Of a stretch of 64,000 nt of DNA, positions 1 to 11,515 are shown one piece after another. Each line of letters opens with the position of its first letter. Position 1 is the stretch's first letter. The stretch is from positions 19,386-83,385 of IMG/VR virus record IMGVR_UViG_3300037963_005450; one strand, given 5' to 3'. This DNA is from a virus. The notes under the pieces are model-generated. The model did no database searches. It had not been told where the DNA came from and saw only the letters and a program-made list of their open reading frames with translations. The translations under genes were made by a program, and so were the position numbers.

Positions 1-3000
1 AGAAATAAGGATTTTTAATATTTTCAAAATTACCAGCTGCAACATCTTCTCTTGAAAGACCTATTTCAGTAAATATTCTATCTACTACAGCCGCACCTTC
101 ATAATTACCATTTAATGTAAAACCATTTAATGCTTTTAATATTTCTGTACTACTCTTTCTATTAGCAGAAGCTTTTAATAATAAATTATAAGCTTCCATA
201 ACATTAACCGGTACAATTAATTTTTCTCCTGATGGTAATTCAGTATTACCAAATGAATCAGTAGATTGAACTGCAGTAGTTAATATAAATTGTCTAATGC
301 CTGATGATAAAGAAGAAAAACCTCCTATCATACTTGCATCCTTGTCCCATTGAGAAGTATCTCTTAAACCTTTTTCATCTTCCTCTTCTTCTAAAATTTC
401 TTCTTTTTCATTTATTTGAAGATCTGCAAAACCTAATATTTTTTCTACAGCTAATCTAATTTCCATCCTAGTTATTGGATTTTCAAAAGCATCAGAATAT
501 AATCTTAACTGATCTTCCATTTGATCTAAATCAGGCTTTATTAAATTTATTTCTGATTCAGGATTATAAAGAATTGCAAATTGATCTAAAATATCTTCTA
601 TTTGTTCCGCACCAATCCAAGTTCCTTTAGCTTTTTGTTTTCTATTAGTATATACAGCTGCAATACTATATAAAATTTTATCTACATCCCTAGCAGGCAT
701 ATAAATCTGCTGATATTGAGTTTCTTCTTGCTTTGTAAATGGATTATATGCTTCATACTCAATAAAATCAATTGGTATTTGTGCTAAAGCAATATTTGCA
801 CCAGTCAATAATGTTTGTTTATCAGTAAATGCATTATTTTGTATAGTAGCATTTTTATATCTGCCCTCATCAATAGCTTTATATAAATCTGTTAATTCAC
901 TTCTATTTTTATTACTAAATATGCTTTTAATCCATTCAACAAATCTGTTAAATAATGATTTAATTAAAGAATTAGTTTTAGTACTTTTTGGATTCTTTTT
1001 AAATTTTTGGAATTCATCCGCCATATACTCTTCATAATATTCTTTCTTTAGTTGTTCTAAAGTCATTTCAGAATATATCTCTGATGAGTTTTTAAGTTTT
1101 TGTAACTCCTCATTAAATACTTTACCTTCTTTTCTTAGTTTTTCTCTAACCTCTTTGGCTGCCGCACTGTAATAAACTGCTTGTTCTTCAGGTGTAAGTA
1201 ACATTCTAAATACAGCATGAAATGCTTCATGATATCTAGAAGGCATATTTTCTCCAGTAAATATTGTACCATTGATATCTATGCCTCCTGATATTTGCTT
1301 TAGGTTCATTACAAATGCACCAACAGTATAACCATTTGTTATTATACGGTCCCTTAATGTATTAATATCCCCAATGGTTATAAACTCTGGTAAAACACTT
1401 TCAACCCAAGCTACAAACGTATCTAAGTTTTCAGGATTTTCTATCCTTTCATTTTTATCTATAACTTTTAATGCACCTTTTGCTAATTGACCATCTATTT
1501 TTTTCTTTTCTTTTTCAAGTTCAACTATTCTTTTATCTTTTCTGTTAAGTTTTATCCTTTCTTGATTCATTTTAACAGTATCTTCAGGATGCAATGCTTC
1601 AGCAGCTTCTCTATTTTCTTGCTTAATAACTTCTATTTCAGCTAAAACTTCTTTTCTTCTAGTTTTTAATTTATTATGTTTTTCTGCAGCTGTATTCATA
1701 TTAACAGCTTTAGCAGCAAGTAATGGTTGATATCTTTTATCTAATACTTTAACTACTAAGGCTTCTCTACTAGATAATTTGTCTTGATTTTTATCTGCTA
1801 TAATTTGTAATTGTTCATCACTAATATCTTCAAATCCTAATTGTCTGCTTTCATTAAAAGCTTCTTCACTAAGTTCATCAATTGTTTTTGTTTCATTTTC
1901 AATAACATCAGATTTTGTAACTTCATTTTCACTTTCATCAAGTTGAACTTGTGCACTATCTTCTTTAACTTTTATTGATTGAATTTCTGATGAATCTGTA
2001 ACATCAACTAATAATCCTACATCATATCTAATTCTAGAATCTATTTTTGAATTAAGCGTATTAAGAAATTCTTGAACATCTGTAATTTTTCTATCTACTG
2101 ATTTACGGAAATTTTCTGTTGAAAAAATAGCACCGCCTGTAACTAATGTATCTAAAGCATTTTTTTGAGATTTTGATAATTCACTTTCTCTAGTAACAAG
2201 TTGACTAACAATTTCACTAACAACCTCATTAAAGCTTGTAATATCAGGTTTCATTTCACTAATTCTATCCTGATCAATTTTTATAGTAAATGTTTTTTCT
2301 GAATTTCTTTGATTGTAAAATTCTAATTGAACATAACCATAAGAACTTACTTTCATACTTACAGTATATCCAGGTAAACTGTAGATGTAGAATTTTTTAT
2401 TTAGTTCATTATTATATCCTTCAGGATAATTCTTAGTTTTTTTAGTATTATAAAACTCATCTTTTACTGTAACATCAGACCAAGGTTCACCTTCTTCTCT
2501 ATTAACATTATTTTTAATAGTATCTGTAGCTCTTTCTTTAATATCTAGTAAAATATTATTTACTTCTTCTTCACTAAGTTTTTGAGATTGTAATTCAGCA
2601 TAAGTATATACACCATTTGGTAATTTAATTATAGCAACATATCTACCAGCGGCCATTGCATCTTTCATAAAATTACCCATGCCTACTTTAACATCATTAT
2701 AAAGCTTGGTTAATTTTTTACCTTTTAAATTACTTATAGGATTTCCCGCAACTATATATACATTACCGTTATTATCTACTTTATATACAGTATCTGGATT
2801 ATCTTTTTCTAACTGTTTTAAATCTTTTTGTGTATACTTAGTATCAACACGTTGATTGTCTAAAATTAAAACATTGCCATTATCATCAGCTGAATTATTA
2901 GTTAATTCAGACATTGGTGCTAACTCTGCTCCTTTAGGTACATATGCTAATCTACCAGGACTAGATTTTAAAATTACATCACCATCTAAATTAGACAACG

Positions 3001-6000
3001 GAATAGTTGTTTCTCCAGCTTCATATGCTTGTAATAATTGATTTAAAATATATTGTTGTTTAGCATAACCATCTTTAATATGCTTATCTAAATAAATAGG
3101 ATTTCTATTATCAAAATTATAAGAAGGTCTAAATATTTGTCTTATTTGAGCAGATGTCATATTAGGAACTTCAATTTCATTTCCAGAAGAATCTTTAAAA
3201 ACTCTTTGTAATGCTGCTGGATAAAATGCTATAATGCCATCACTATTTAAATATTGCTCAGTATTATTTCCATCATTATCTATTAATTCAGAAAAAGCAC
3301 CTGATTCTTTTAATATATTTTCAATTTTTTGTTTTAATGCAGGATCTGTTGCTACTAATGCAATACTATATCTTTCACTACCAATTAATATTTGATTGTT
3401 TGGTTCATATTGTTTACCATCTTTAGTTTTCTTAATACTAAATGGTTCTGGGTTATTTAAATTTTTATTTAATGTTATTTGAAATTCTAAACTATTTAAC
3501 TCTTCATTAGTTAGATTATTTAAAATATAATCCATTCTCATTTGAGCATCAGCTTTTGTTTCATTCATTCTTTTATTTTCCCAAGCATAAAAAGTTGTAA
3601 ACTCATTTGGACTTAACTTACTTGTATTAGTTATTACAGGATCATATATTTCATCTTTTAATTCAAACTGATTTTTAAATTGTCCAGTTAATAATTTAAC
3701 TTGCTTTGGTTTTTTATTACCAATTTCATCAAAAGCTACTAAAAATAATCTTCTTTTTCCTAACTCTGCTCCACGTCTTAATTTAGCTAATGTTGATATT
3801 ATAACATAATCTTTTCCTTTAACTATACCTTGTTTAGCATTAGTCTTAGTTGCTGTAACTATTTTCCCGTAATGAAGACCTTCAACTTTATCAAAATCAA
3901 ACAATGCATCATCAGGTAACTCTGATTCTATTTTTTTATATGCTTCTTTAGCTTCTTTAAGGCTGATATAGTTTTCCTTTATTGGAATTTTTTCAGTTCC
4001 TAAATCTGCATATGTTTCAGCTGTATTTAAACCATCTTCATCAAGAATAACATAATAAGTTATTGATTTATTATCTTCACTTTGCCCTGTTCTCTCTATA
4101 AGATATAATCCTGGATTTTGATATCCTTTAACCGGTTTATCAGCTGGTTGTAATTTATCTTGAGGTATATTTTCAGGAATTGGTTCAGAAGAAAAATCTG
4201 AAAAAGACATTCCATATTTATTTACTATATCTGCAATAAGAGGATTTGTTTCATTAGTTGCTAACCATTGTTCAAAATTCAATGACTCACTTCCTTCAGG
4301 CACTGTTGCTAAATACTCTTCATATTGTTCTTCAAGTCTTATAAAAGTTTTTATAATGTTTTGACCTTCTTGACTCTTTTTATAACCTGCTTCTGTTAAT
4401 GGTTGTTTATTACCACTAATTATAGTTTTACTAATATAGCTTCTATGTTTCTTTTTAAGTACTTTGTTTGCTTCATCTTTTAAAATCTCAACTTTTCTTT
4501 TTGGTTTTTTAACAGTTTCATCATCAGTTGTTTCTGTTTCTTCTTCAGTTAAATCTGAAACATCAAACTCATCTCCAACAGAATAATCTGCAGTAGCTTC
4601 TGATTCAGTTTTTCCTTGAGCTCTGTTATATTGACCAACAAGCCTAACAATTTCATTATAGAGAAGAGGGCTACCTTCTTTATTAATATTACCTGTTTCT
4701 GTAAATAAATATTTTAAAGTACCATCTTCAGTTGTTTCTAAAAATATACTTGCATCACTATTTTTAAAAAAGAAATCAATAGCTTCTGGAGTAGCAACTA
4801 CACTATCACCTTCTTCTAAATTTTCAAAAGCTTTTAATAAAGCAACACCTTCTTGTTGAGCTACATATTTTTTAATTCTATCTCTTGTTTCTGCTTTAGC
4901 GTTTTTAAATCTTTTTTCTAAAACTTCAAATGTTAAATCAACAATTTTTTCAAATTCATTTTTATCACTTAAAAAACGTGCAGATCTTGCATATTTTCCA
5001 GAATCATCTTTTAAATTAGTTCTATCAACTAATAATTGAACCGCATCTTTAACTTCACTCCATTTTATTTGATCACCTTTTTGTTCTGCTAAAAACTCTA
5101 AATATTTTACAATTGATTTTTCTAAAACATTTATTTTCTTTTTACTAAAATGACCTTTTCTTTCACCGGTTTTGTTATAATTTTTTTCATTTGATAAAAC
5201 CTTATGTATATTTTCTATCAAACGTAATTTATCTGTTTTGCTTTTTAATAGTTTTTTCTCAGTCTCTGTTTTTGCATCAGTTAATTTAATATCTTCTTTT
5301 AATAAATTCATTTCCCTATCTAAAGTTTTTAAATCAGATAGTGTAACTAAATCATTTGCTGCTATTTTACTAAGCACTGGATGAGATTCTAACATCTTAT
5401 CAATTTCTTGAACTCTTTCTTCAGCTCTTTGAAATTTGTTATTAGTAAATAATTTTAAATATCTAACATGCTCATATGCTCTTTCTCTTAATAATTCTCG
5501 TCTCCACTCTTTAGAACCATGTTCATATAAAGATCTATCATAAGGGTTTTTATTATCCCTCATATCTTTTTTAATTGCTTTGTCATGAATGTCTATTTGA
5601 TCAATCATGTCTTGCATTCTCTCTCTAAACTTTCCGTTTTTAATATCAGTTTTATGAGCTGGAAAAGCTTCCATCAACATTTTATCATCAAGATTTATAT
5701 AATCTCTTAATTGATCTTGGAAATACCCTTTCATTTTGTATTCTCCAATCACAGAATAAATAGCTCTATATTTTAAATCATCTTTAGCATTATAAAATCC
5801 ATATACATCTCCTTTATACGCAGAATCCATCATGTCTTCAGTAGCTTGTTTTTGAGCCACAAACATCATTCTTTCTATATCCATGTATTTGTCTGGATTT
5901 GACATTTGTTCATTATGAACTTTATTTAAATTTGATACAGCTAAATCAATATAATCTTCTTTATTTTTTTGATACTCCGCCCATTTTTCTTTTTGAAATT

Positions 6001-7969
6001 TCATTTGATATAATGCAGGCATTCCGTCAAACAATAATTTTTGTGGTCCTTGTATCATACCTCCCATTAAAAACCCAGACATAAATACTTCACCACCTTC
6101 TTTGCTCCATTGACTTTGAATTCCTTCTCCCATTGCTGCTAAAACCGCATCTTGTCCAGCATAAGATGGATCATCAAATATTTTTCCATAGTAATCTTTT
6201 ACACCATGAGAAACTGCTTCTTGATAAAGTTCTTGAACACCTTCTCCTAAATTTGCTGAAAAATATCTTAAAGATCCTGCAGCTCCTCTTTTAACAGAAC
6301 CTTTTATAGTCCACTGCTTCATCATTTCTTTACTAGGTAACCAACCGCCTAAAGGACCTTTTGCCATTTTTTTCCAAATGTTTTTTTGTGGAGCACCGCC
6401 TTTCATTGCTGCTTGACGCATAACTCTTCTTTGAAAACCACTTAGTGATTCATCCATTAATCTACTAATAGGTTTAAATCCAGTTAATGCACCAGTTAAA
6501 ACAAGTCTATTTGTTAAAAATATAAATGGAGCATTCCATAAAGCTGTAGTAGCTGCAGCATCAGTGGCATTTTTAACTATTTCATCCATATCTGAACTAG
6601 TCATTTGTTTACCCTTATTTTCTGGTTTTGCATACCATTGTTGTATACCTGTCTGAATTCTTTCATTATAAACTAAACCACCTTCTAATTTAGCTTCTGA
6701 AACAGCAAGATTTACTGCTCTAAGATCTCTATAAAATGCACCAGCTGTTCTTGATACCTTTGCTAGATTGGTCATATTTTCAGCAGCTTTTCCAGTTGTC
6801 CTCCAATATTTCATTGCATATAAAGTATTGGGTGTTAACAATTTACCCGTAAATTTACCCGTTCCTTTTACAATCCCTTTAGAAACATTATAAATTCCTT
6901 TAGCAACATTGGCAGCTCTCATTTCATTTAACATTGCTTTTGTTCTACCAACCATTTTAGTAAAACCAGTAGCTAATCTTGTTATTCTACCCGCATTTCT
7001 TACAGTTGCCCCTACAGCTAATGCGTCTGATGCTGGATTTAAACCACCTTGCAAAGCTGCAGCTCCCCATAATACAAGTTCTTCAAGAGCTATTTCTGAA
7101 ATTATACCCGTTGTATAACCCAAATTTAATGCAAGATTGCTCATAAAAGGACTAACACCAGATTTAGTACTCATACCAATCCTCATTGCATCTTCCATTT
7201 CTTGTGCACTTTCTATATCAGGTGCTGTAAAGTATGGATCATCATCAAATAAATCTCCTATTGATCTCCATATAGATGAAAATCCTGTTGCAAATTGACT
7301 TCCAAAATGAGGAATCATTCTTGCCCAATCATCCCAATTACTAGAATTAGCATTATAATAAGATTCATTATCTACATATGGATTAAAACCTAATTCATGA
7401 AATTTATTATGCTCATAATATCTTTGAAGATTGCTAGATCTAATGCCAAATTGCATAGGATCTCCTTCATATTTTGTTTGTTTATTGGCAGGATCAAGTG
7501 TAAAATTTCCTAAATCTTGCAGTGCTTGATCTTCAGCAGACATTCCAACAGGATTATAATCTACACCTGAAGGTCCTGGTCTTAAACCTAATGTATTGCT
7601 TACTCCACCAATAGAATATCTATTAATATTTGGAGCATTTGCTTCAATCATATTAGCTGTTTCTACATCTACAGCAGTTGTCCAACCTTCATGAATATCT
7701 GGTGCTAAATATTCTTGAATTGGTTTATAATCAAACTCTTGCCTCATTTCATAGCCTGTAGGAAAATTAAGACTATCTCCTGCAATTTGTTCAGTAAATG
7801 TTGGATTTACTGGTGTTGGATTAATAGGTGCTGCCGGCAAACCATAATTAAAATTTTCATCCGTTGTTGAATTTGGATTATTTATGGTTTCATCTACCGT
7901 TGGATCCGGAATATTTGGATCTGGTATGATTGGATCTAAATTATACATATTTTGATCAAAATCTGCCAT
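1..7969 (-). CDS. Giant virion/cargo protein with zincin motif, cut by left edge
   Basis: The frame is open from ATG at 7969 to the window edge, giving at least 2656 residues with the C-terminus missing. The N-terminal 120 residues are Asn/Pro/Asp rich. Residues of about 300-600 contain Ala/Gly-rich helical and possibly membrane-active stretches, then long charged helical segments follow. A zinc metallopeptidase motif HEAFH lies at residues 2247-2251, followed about 60 residues later by EEYMADEF, a plausible third zinc ligand of a gluzincin-like fold. A Lys/Glu-rich coiled coil precedes it (about residues 2080-2160). It is last in a run of giant genes, 10 bases after the preceding stop. From position and size I infer an internal, ejected protein. 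I looked for an RNA polymerase DxDxD motif and saw none. The zincin call rests on motif and spacing only. Confidence 0.72.
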   Translation of the reverse strand, partial: MADFDQNMYNLDPIIPDPNIPDPTVDETINNPNSTTDENFNYGLPAAPINPTPVNPTFTEQIAGDSLNFPTGYEMRQEFDYKPIQEYLAPDIHEGWTTAVDVETANMIEANAPNINRYSIGGVSNTLGLRPGPSGVDYNPVGMSAEDQALQDLGNFTLDPANKQTKYEGDPMQFGIRSSNLQRYYEHNKFHELGFNPYVDNESYYNANSSNWDDWARMIPHFGSQFATGFSSIWRSIGDLFDDDPYFTAPDIESAQEMEDAMRIGMSTKSGVSPFMSNLALNLGYTTGIISEIALEELVLWGAAALQGGLNPASDALAVGATVRNAGRITRLATGFTKMVGRTKAMLNEMRAANVAKGIYNVSKGIVKGTGKFTGKLLTPNTLYAMKYWRTTGKAAENMTNLAKVSRTAGAFYRDLRAVNLAVSEAKLEGGLVYNERIQTGIQQWYAKPENKGKQMTSSDMDEIVKNATDAAATTALWNAPFIFLTNRLVLTGALTGFKPISRLMDESLSGFQRRVMRQAAMKGGAPQKNIWKKMAKGPLGGWLPSKEMMKQWTIKGSVKRGAAGSLRYFSANLGEGVQELYQEAVSHGVKDYYGKIFDDPSYAGQDAVLAAMGEGIQSQWSKEGGEVFMSGFLMGGMIQGPQKLLFDGMPALYQMKFQKEKWAEYQKNKEDYIDLAVSNLNKVHNEQMSNPDKYMDIERMMFVAQKQATEDMMDSAYKGDVYGFYNAKDDLKYRAIYSVIGEYKMKGYFQDQLRDYINLDDKMLMEAFPAHKTDIKNGKFRERMQDMIDQIDIHDKAIKKDMRDNKNPYDRSLYEHGSKEWRRELLRERAYEHVRYLKLFTNNKFQRAEERVQEIDKMLESHPVLSKIAANDLVTLSDLKTLDREMNLLKEDIKLTDAKTETEKKLLKSKTDKLRLIENIHKVLSNEKNYNKTGERKGHFSKKKINVLEKSIVKYLEFLAEQKGDQIKWSEVKDAVQLLVDRTNLKDDSGKYARSARFLSDKNEFEKIVDLTFEVLEKRFKNAKAETRDRIKKYVAQQEGVALLKAFENLEEGDSVVATPEAIDFFFKNSDASIFLETTEDGTLKYLFTETGNINKEGSPLLYNEIVRLVGQYNRAQGKTESEATADYSVGDEFDVSDLTEEETETTDDETVKKPKRKVEILKDEANKVLKKKHRSYISKTIISGNKQPLTEAGYKKSQEGQNIIKTFIRLEEQYEEYLATVPEGSESLNFEQWLATNETNPLIADIVNKYGMSFSDFSSEPIPENIPQDKLQPADKPVKGYQNPGLYLIERTGQSEDNKSITYYVILDEDGLNTAETYADLGTEKIPIKENYISLKEAKEAYKKIESELPDDALFDFDKVEGLHYGKIVTATKTNAKQGIVKGKDYVIISTLAKLRRGAELGKRRLFLVAFDEIGNKKPKQVKLLTGQFKNQFELKDEIYDPVITNTSKLSPNEFTTFYAWENKRMNETKADAQMRMDYILNNLTNEELNSLEFQITLNKNLNNPEPFSIKKTKDGKQYEPNNQILIGSERYSIALVATDPALKQKIENILKESGAFSELIDNDGNNTEQYLNSDGIIAFYPAALQRVFKDSSGNEIEVPNMTSAQIRQIFRPSYNFDNRNPIYLDKHIKDGYAKQQYILNQLLQAYEAGETTIPLSNLDGDVILKSSPGRLAYVPKGAELAPMSELTNNSADDNGNVLILDNQRVDTKYTQKDLKQLEKDNPDTVYKVDNNGNVYIVAGNPISNLKGKKLTKLYNDVKVGMGNFMKDAMAAGRYVAIIKLPNGVYTYAELQSQKLSEEEVNNILLDIKERATDTIKNNVNREEGEPWSDVTVKDEFYNTKKTKNYPEGYNNELNKKFYIYSLPGYTVSMKVSSYGYVQLEFYNQRNSEKTFTIKIDQDRISEMKPDITSFNEVVSEIVSQLVTRESELSKSQKNALDTLVTGGAIFSTENFRKSVDRKITDVQEFLNTLNSKIDSRIRYDVGLLVDVTDSSEIQSIKVKEDSAQVQLDESENEVTKSDVIENETKTIDELSEEAFNESRQLGFEDISDEQLQIIADKNQDKLSSREALVVKVLDKRYQPLLAAKAVNMNTAAEKHNKLKTRRKEVLAEIEVIKQENREAAEALHPEDTVKMNQERIKLNRKDKRIVELEKEKKKIDGQLAKGALKVIDKNERIENPENLDTFVAWVESVLPEFITIGDINTLRDRIITNGYTVGAFVMNLKQISGGIDINGTIFTGENMPSRYHEAFHAVFRMLLTPEEQAVYYSAAAKEVREKLRKEGKVFNEELQKLKNSSEIYSEMTLEQLKKEYYEEYMADEFQKFKKNPKSTKTNSLIKSLFNRFVEWIKSIFSNKNRSELTDLYKAIDEGRYKNATIQNNAFTDKQTLLTGANIALAQIPIDFIEYEAYNPFTKQEETQYQQIYMPARDVDKILYSIAAVYTNRKQKAKGTWIGAEQIEDILDQFAILYNPESEINLIKPDLDQMEDQLRLYSDAFENPITRMEIRLAVEKILGFADLQINEKEEILEEEEDEKGLRDTSQWDKDASMIGGFSSLSSGIRQFILTTAVQSTDSFGNTELPSGEKLIVPVNVMEAYNLLLKASANRKSSTEILKALNGFTLNGNYEGAAVVDRIFTEIGLSREDVAAGNFENIKNPYF

Positions 7970-7979
7970 GTTATATGTT

Positions 7980-10900
7980 TTAGTTTGTTAATGCTTTGGG
8001 TATATTATACTGTACCGTTTTGTTTGGATTATTTTTTTTCCATGTTTGCATAGGTATCTTAATAAATCTATTGTGGTTTTGAAGTGCTTCTTTTTGAAAG
8101 CCTTGCATCCACATATCTAAATCTTGTTTTTCTACAGGTTGTCCAGTATATTTATTTAGTATAGGAGCTGCTCTACCGGCTTCAACATCTGGATGTTGTT
8201 TTACAGTTCCTGTTTTATCATCAAATGTTACAGCTCCAAAAGATCTATAGTAAATACCATTATCTTTCCAAACATTTAAACTTAAACTTGGTCCAGTTGA
8301 TGGTACAGTCCATTTATATACCCCATCATTTTTTTGTATATTATAATCAGTTGTTGAATGAACTAAATCAGGCAATCCTTTAGGATTATTATCTAAACTT
8401 TTATCAAACATTATTGTAACAGTTTGTTTGTCAATATTTGTTATTAGATCTGATGTTTCACCGGTCAAATATTTTTGTAGGGTTTGAGCAGTTTTTTTAG
8501 GAACTTGAATTTGATATGCAGCTTTTTTACTAGTTGTAGCTCCTCCACCATATCCACTAAAATATTTAATTGAAAAAGTATTTCTTCCTTGAGCTTTTGA
8601 TCCAGATTGAGCATCTTTAATAGAATTTTGAATTGTTCCTATTACTAAATTTCTTGCTTCATCTGATCCTTTTGGGTTTTCTACAGTTGCTGCTCCAATT
8701 GTAAATGGTTGTTCACCAAAACCAACAGCATATGTTGCTTCTGGACCATTTAATATTTTTATAATTTCTCCCATCATTAATGCATCATCTTTTTCTAAGT
8801 TTAAAGGATCTATATATTGAGTAAATATAGGATACTTTGTTCCTCCTTCTGCACTCATATCTTTTGCACTAGTTCCTTGCATATATTGATAATGAGAAAA
8901 AATTGGTTGTTCTAAAGGATTTCCATCATTATCTTTCATTCCAGCATATGCTGATGTATATGGTCTATTTATAGCATAAGCATAACTATCATAAATTTGA
9001 TCAGGACCTCCTCCTTCTTTTACTAATTGACCTGCAGATTTTTCATATTTACCAGGAACCCAATATGTTTTTGATCCTCCCAACATTCCACCCGGACCAC
9101 CACCAACATAAGAAGTAGTTTCATTATGTCCCGGTACCCATTTATAATGAGAAGTTTTTGAATTAAAATACAACTCTTTAAAACGTTCTTTACTAAGAAG
9201 TCTTTTAGTATATTCTAAAGCTTCCCATGAATCTAAAGGTATATCATCTTCTCCTTTTTTTAATTTTCCTACATTTATACCATATATAGTTTCAATTTTT
9301 GAAAATAATTTTGGATCATCTTTTTTAAGTGTATGTTCTGTTCCTGCTTTATCTTTGTATTTTAATCCTTTTGCATCTGATTTTAATACATCTTCAAGCA
9401 ACATGGTTTCAAAAGGACTAATATATGGTTTTACAATACTTGCTTTTTCAAAAGCTTCAATTGAACTTTTTTTACCATCAATAGTCATATTTTTATTTGT
9501 CATCAAGTTTCCATAATCAACCATCATTTTTTTCCATCCACCATCAGTATATTTTTGGACTAAACCGCTAGTGTTATCAAACTTTGCTTTAATGCTAGGA
9601 AAATTATCACTTTCTGCCATATTTGGCATAAAACCATTATCTTTTCCGCTTACTTTTTCTACTTTCCTTTTTGTATCATCATACATTAAATTAAGTGCCC
9701 CTTGATTTTTCATGAAAAAGTTTTTTGCATCTGACCAACTCATTTTTTCTGTCTTACCTTCCAATGCATTATAAAATTCAAAAAAGCCTTGATTTTCTGG
9801 GTTGTCTAAAGCATCACGTTCTTGATAAAATGATTTTATAGCATCCCATTTTGCTTCAGGAATGGCTTTATTCCAAAATTCTTTTTCAACTTTTTGATTA
9901 TCCATTTGATTTATTGGTGCATTTGGATTTGGATCACCATCTGCATCAGGCACATATCCCAAATTCATATTTCCACCAGAATCAAAATCTTTACCTTGAA
10001 TTAAACTTTCTAACCAATTTGACCAATACTTATCTTTCTTTTCTTTTTCAGATTCTCTTTTTTCTTTTTCTTGATTAACCCAATCATCAGCATTTGCTTT
10101 GGCTATTATTTTATTTAAATCTAATTGATGTTGATATGATTTTTTTTGTAGATCAAACTCTTGTTGTTTATACATTTTCCATTTTTGATCTATTTCCATT
10201 TCCATTTGCTCTGTCCCAGCAGCATATAAAATAGAAGCATCACTAATTTCACTCATAATGTTACTTGAAATAACTATACCATAAGCTTGATTTAATAATC
10301 CTTTTAAATCTTCTGTTTGATTAATTTGTACAGGATCTAAATCTTTAGTATTTGCATTTACATCTGTTGCAACTTCTACTTCTTGATTGGCTGCTTCTAT
10401 AGCCATTATTTGTTTAAGAAATTCCATTTCTTGCGGTGACCCTTTAACTATACCATATTTATCTTTATATGTTTGCCAAGATGTAGCATTAGTTGTAACC
10501 TTATTTTGATTTGTTTTTGCTAAATTTAATCTTTTATCATTAACTAGTTTGGCAAATTCAATTCTATCTGTGGCCCAAGCTCTTTTTGCAGCATCTCCAT
10601 ATAAAGTTTGTCCTGATGAAACATACCCGTTTTCTGCAGCTTCTCTAGATCCTACATATGCTTTTGTCCATTCAGAATCTAATACTCTAGGATCTTGCAT
10701 TAATTGTTTTTGAACAAATGCAGCAGCTATATTTTCTGTAATAGGTTGTAATTTTTCTTGACCATTTTCATCAAGTTCTCCAGTTTTAGCATAACCAACT
10801 ACTCTGTTAGTTAATAAATCACCATTTGTCTTTTTAATTTTCCAACCGTTTTCTAAAAAATCTTGTGTTAATGTCATTCCTTTTCCCTCACCCCATGCAT

Positions 10901-11453
10901 TTTTTAACAAATCCATAGACATTGCATAAATATTTGCATTAGGTACAAATTTAGGAATAGGCATATTTAAAGCTTCTTCTGGAGAAGCATTTATAAAATC
11001 TTGCATTTCATAATTCATTCTTTTAATACCATCTCCATTCCCGTATTTATCTCTTTCTTCTGCATTATCAGAATCTCTAAATCTATATGCTTTTGCTGTT
11101 TCTTTTTTTAAAGCAGCAGTTCTAACTAAATCACCAACAATTAATTCGTCCTCATAAAAAGGTTTAAATAATGCTTTAGCAGCATCTGCATTTTGAACCA
11201 TTGATAAATCCATTCCTGCTATTTGTTCTAATCTAGGTGCTAATTCTTGTGCATATTGATCTCTTTGCTGTTGAGTATCTAATCTTGATAAATCAGAATG
11301 AATTAACCTACCATAAACATCATTAATTGCTTTATAGTTAGTTTCATACCTAGTTGTTTTTGTGTCCAATACATCAGATAAAAACTTATAATCTGGTGTA
11401 AATGGTTGAAACGTAGGCATAAATGTTTGCGTTCCTGGTATATAAGTTGCCAT
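7980..11453 (-). CDS. Large virion protein, putative internal cargo (1157 aa)
   Basis: Function is unknown. The N-terminus (residues 1-110) opens with a Thr/Pro/Phe-rich stretch, then helices with regular DLS and YETNYK patterns of a kind I recall at the start of large internal proteins in marine Bacteroidota phages. Residues of about 420-490 form a Lys/Glu/Gln-rich coiled coil. A glycine-rich GGGPGGMLGG stretch lies near residue 785. There is no signal peptide or clear enzymatic motif. It sits between two other giant genes, with 62 bases upstream that hold no promoter motif of the kind seen elsewhere, so it probably depends on read-through from the upstream 1442-residue gene. Cargo or ejection role is inferred from context only. 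Confidence 0.6.
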   Translation of the reverse strand: MATYIPGTQTFMPTFQPFTPDYKFLSDVLDTKTTRYETNYKAINDVYGRLIHSDLSRLDTQQQRDQYAQELAPRLEQIAGMDLSMVQNADAAKALFKPFYEDELIVGDLVRTAALKKETAKAYRFRDSDNAEERDKYGNGDGIKRMNYEMQDFINASPEEALNMPIPKFVPNANIYAMSMDLLKNAWGEGKGMTLTQDFLENGWKIKKTNGDLLTNRVVGYAKTGELDENGQEKLQPITENIAAAFVQKQLMQDPRVLDSEWTKAYVGSREAAENGYVSSGQTLYGDAAKRAWATDRIEFAKLVNDKRLNLAKTNQNKVTTNATSWQTYKDKYGIVKGSPQEMEFLKQIMAIEAANQEVEVATDVNANTKDLDPVQINQTEDLKGLLNQAYGIVISSNIMSEISDASILYAAGTEQMEMEIDQKWKMYKQQEFDLQKKSYQHQLDLNKIIAKANADDWVNQEKEKRESEKEKKDKYWSNWLESLIQGKDFDSGGNMNLGYVPDADGDPNPNAPINQMDNQKVEKEFWNKAIPEAKWDAIKSFYQERDALDNPENQGFFEFYNALEGKTEKMSWSDAKNFFMKNQGALNLMYDDTKRKVEKVSGKDNGFMPNMAESDNFPSIKAKFDNTSGLVQKYTDGGWKKMMVDYGNLMTNKNMTIDGKKSSIEAFEKASIVKPYISPFETMLLEDVLKSDAKGLKYKDKAGTEHTLKKDDPKLFSKIETIYGINVGKLKKGEDDIPLDSWEALEYTKRLLSKERFKELYFNSKTSHYKWVPGHNETTSYVGGGPGGMLGGSKTYWVPGKYEKSAGQLVKEGGGPDQIYDSYAYAINRPYTSAYAGMKDNDGNPLEQPIFSHYQYMQGTSAKDMSAEGGTKYPIFTQYIDPLNLEKDDALMMGEIIKILNGPEATYAVGFGEQPFTIGAATVENPKGSDEARNLVIGTIQNSIKDAQSGSKAQGRNTFSIKYFSGYGGGATTSKKAAYQIQVPKKTAQTLQKYLTGETSDLITNIDKQTVTIMFDKSLDNNPKGLPDLVHSTTDYNIQKNDGVYKWTVPSTGPSLSLNVWKDNGIYYRSFGAVTFDDKTGTVKQHPDVEAGRAAPILNKYTGQPVEKQDLDMWMQGFQKEALQNHNRFIKIPMQTWKKNNPNKTVQYNIPKALTN

Positions 11454-11515
11454 AATACTAAATTACTAAAATTTTTTAAGTTTGCTTGTTTTTCTTTTCA
11501 CACTTTTTAAGTTTA

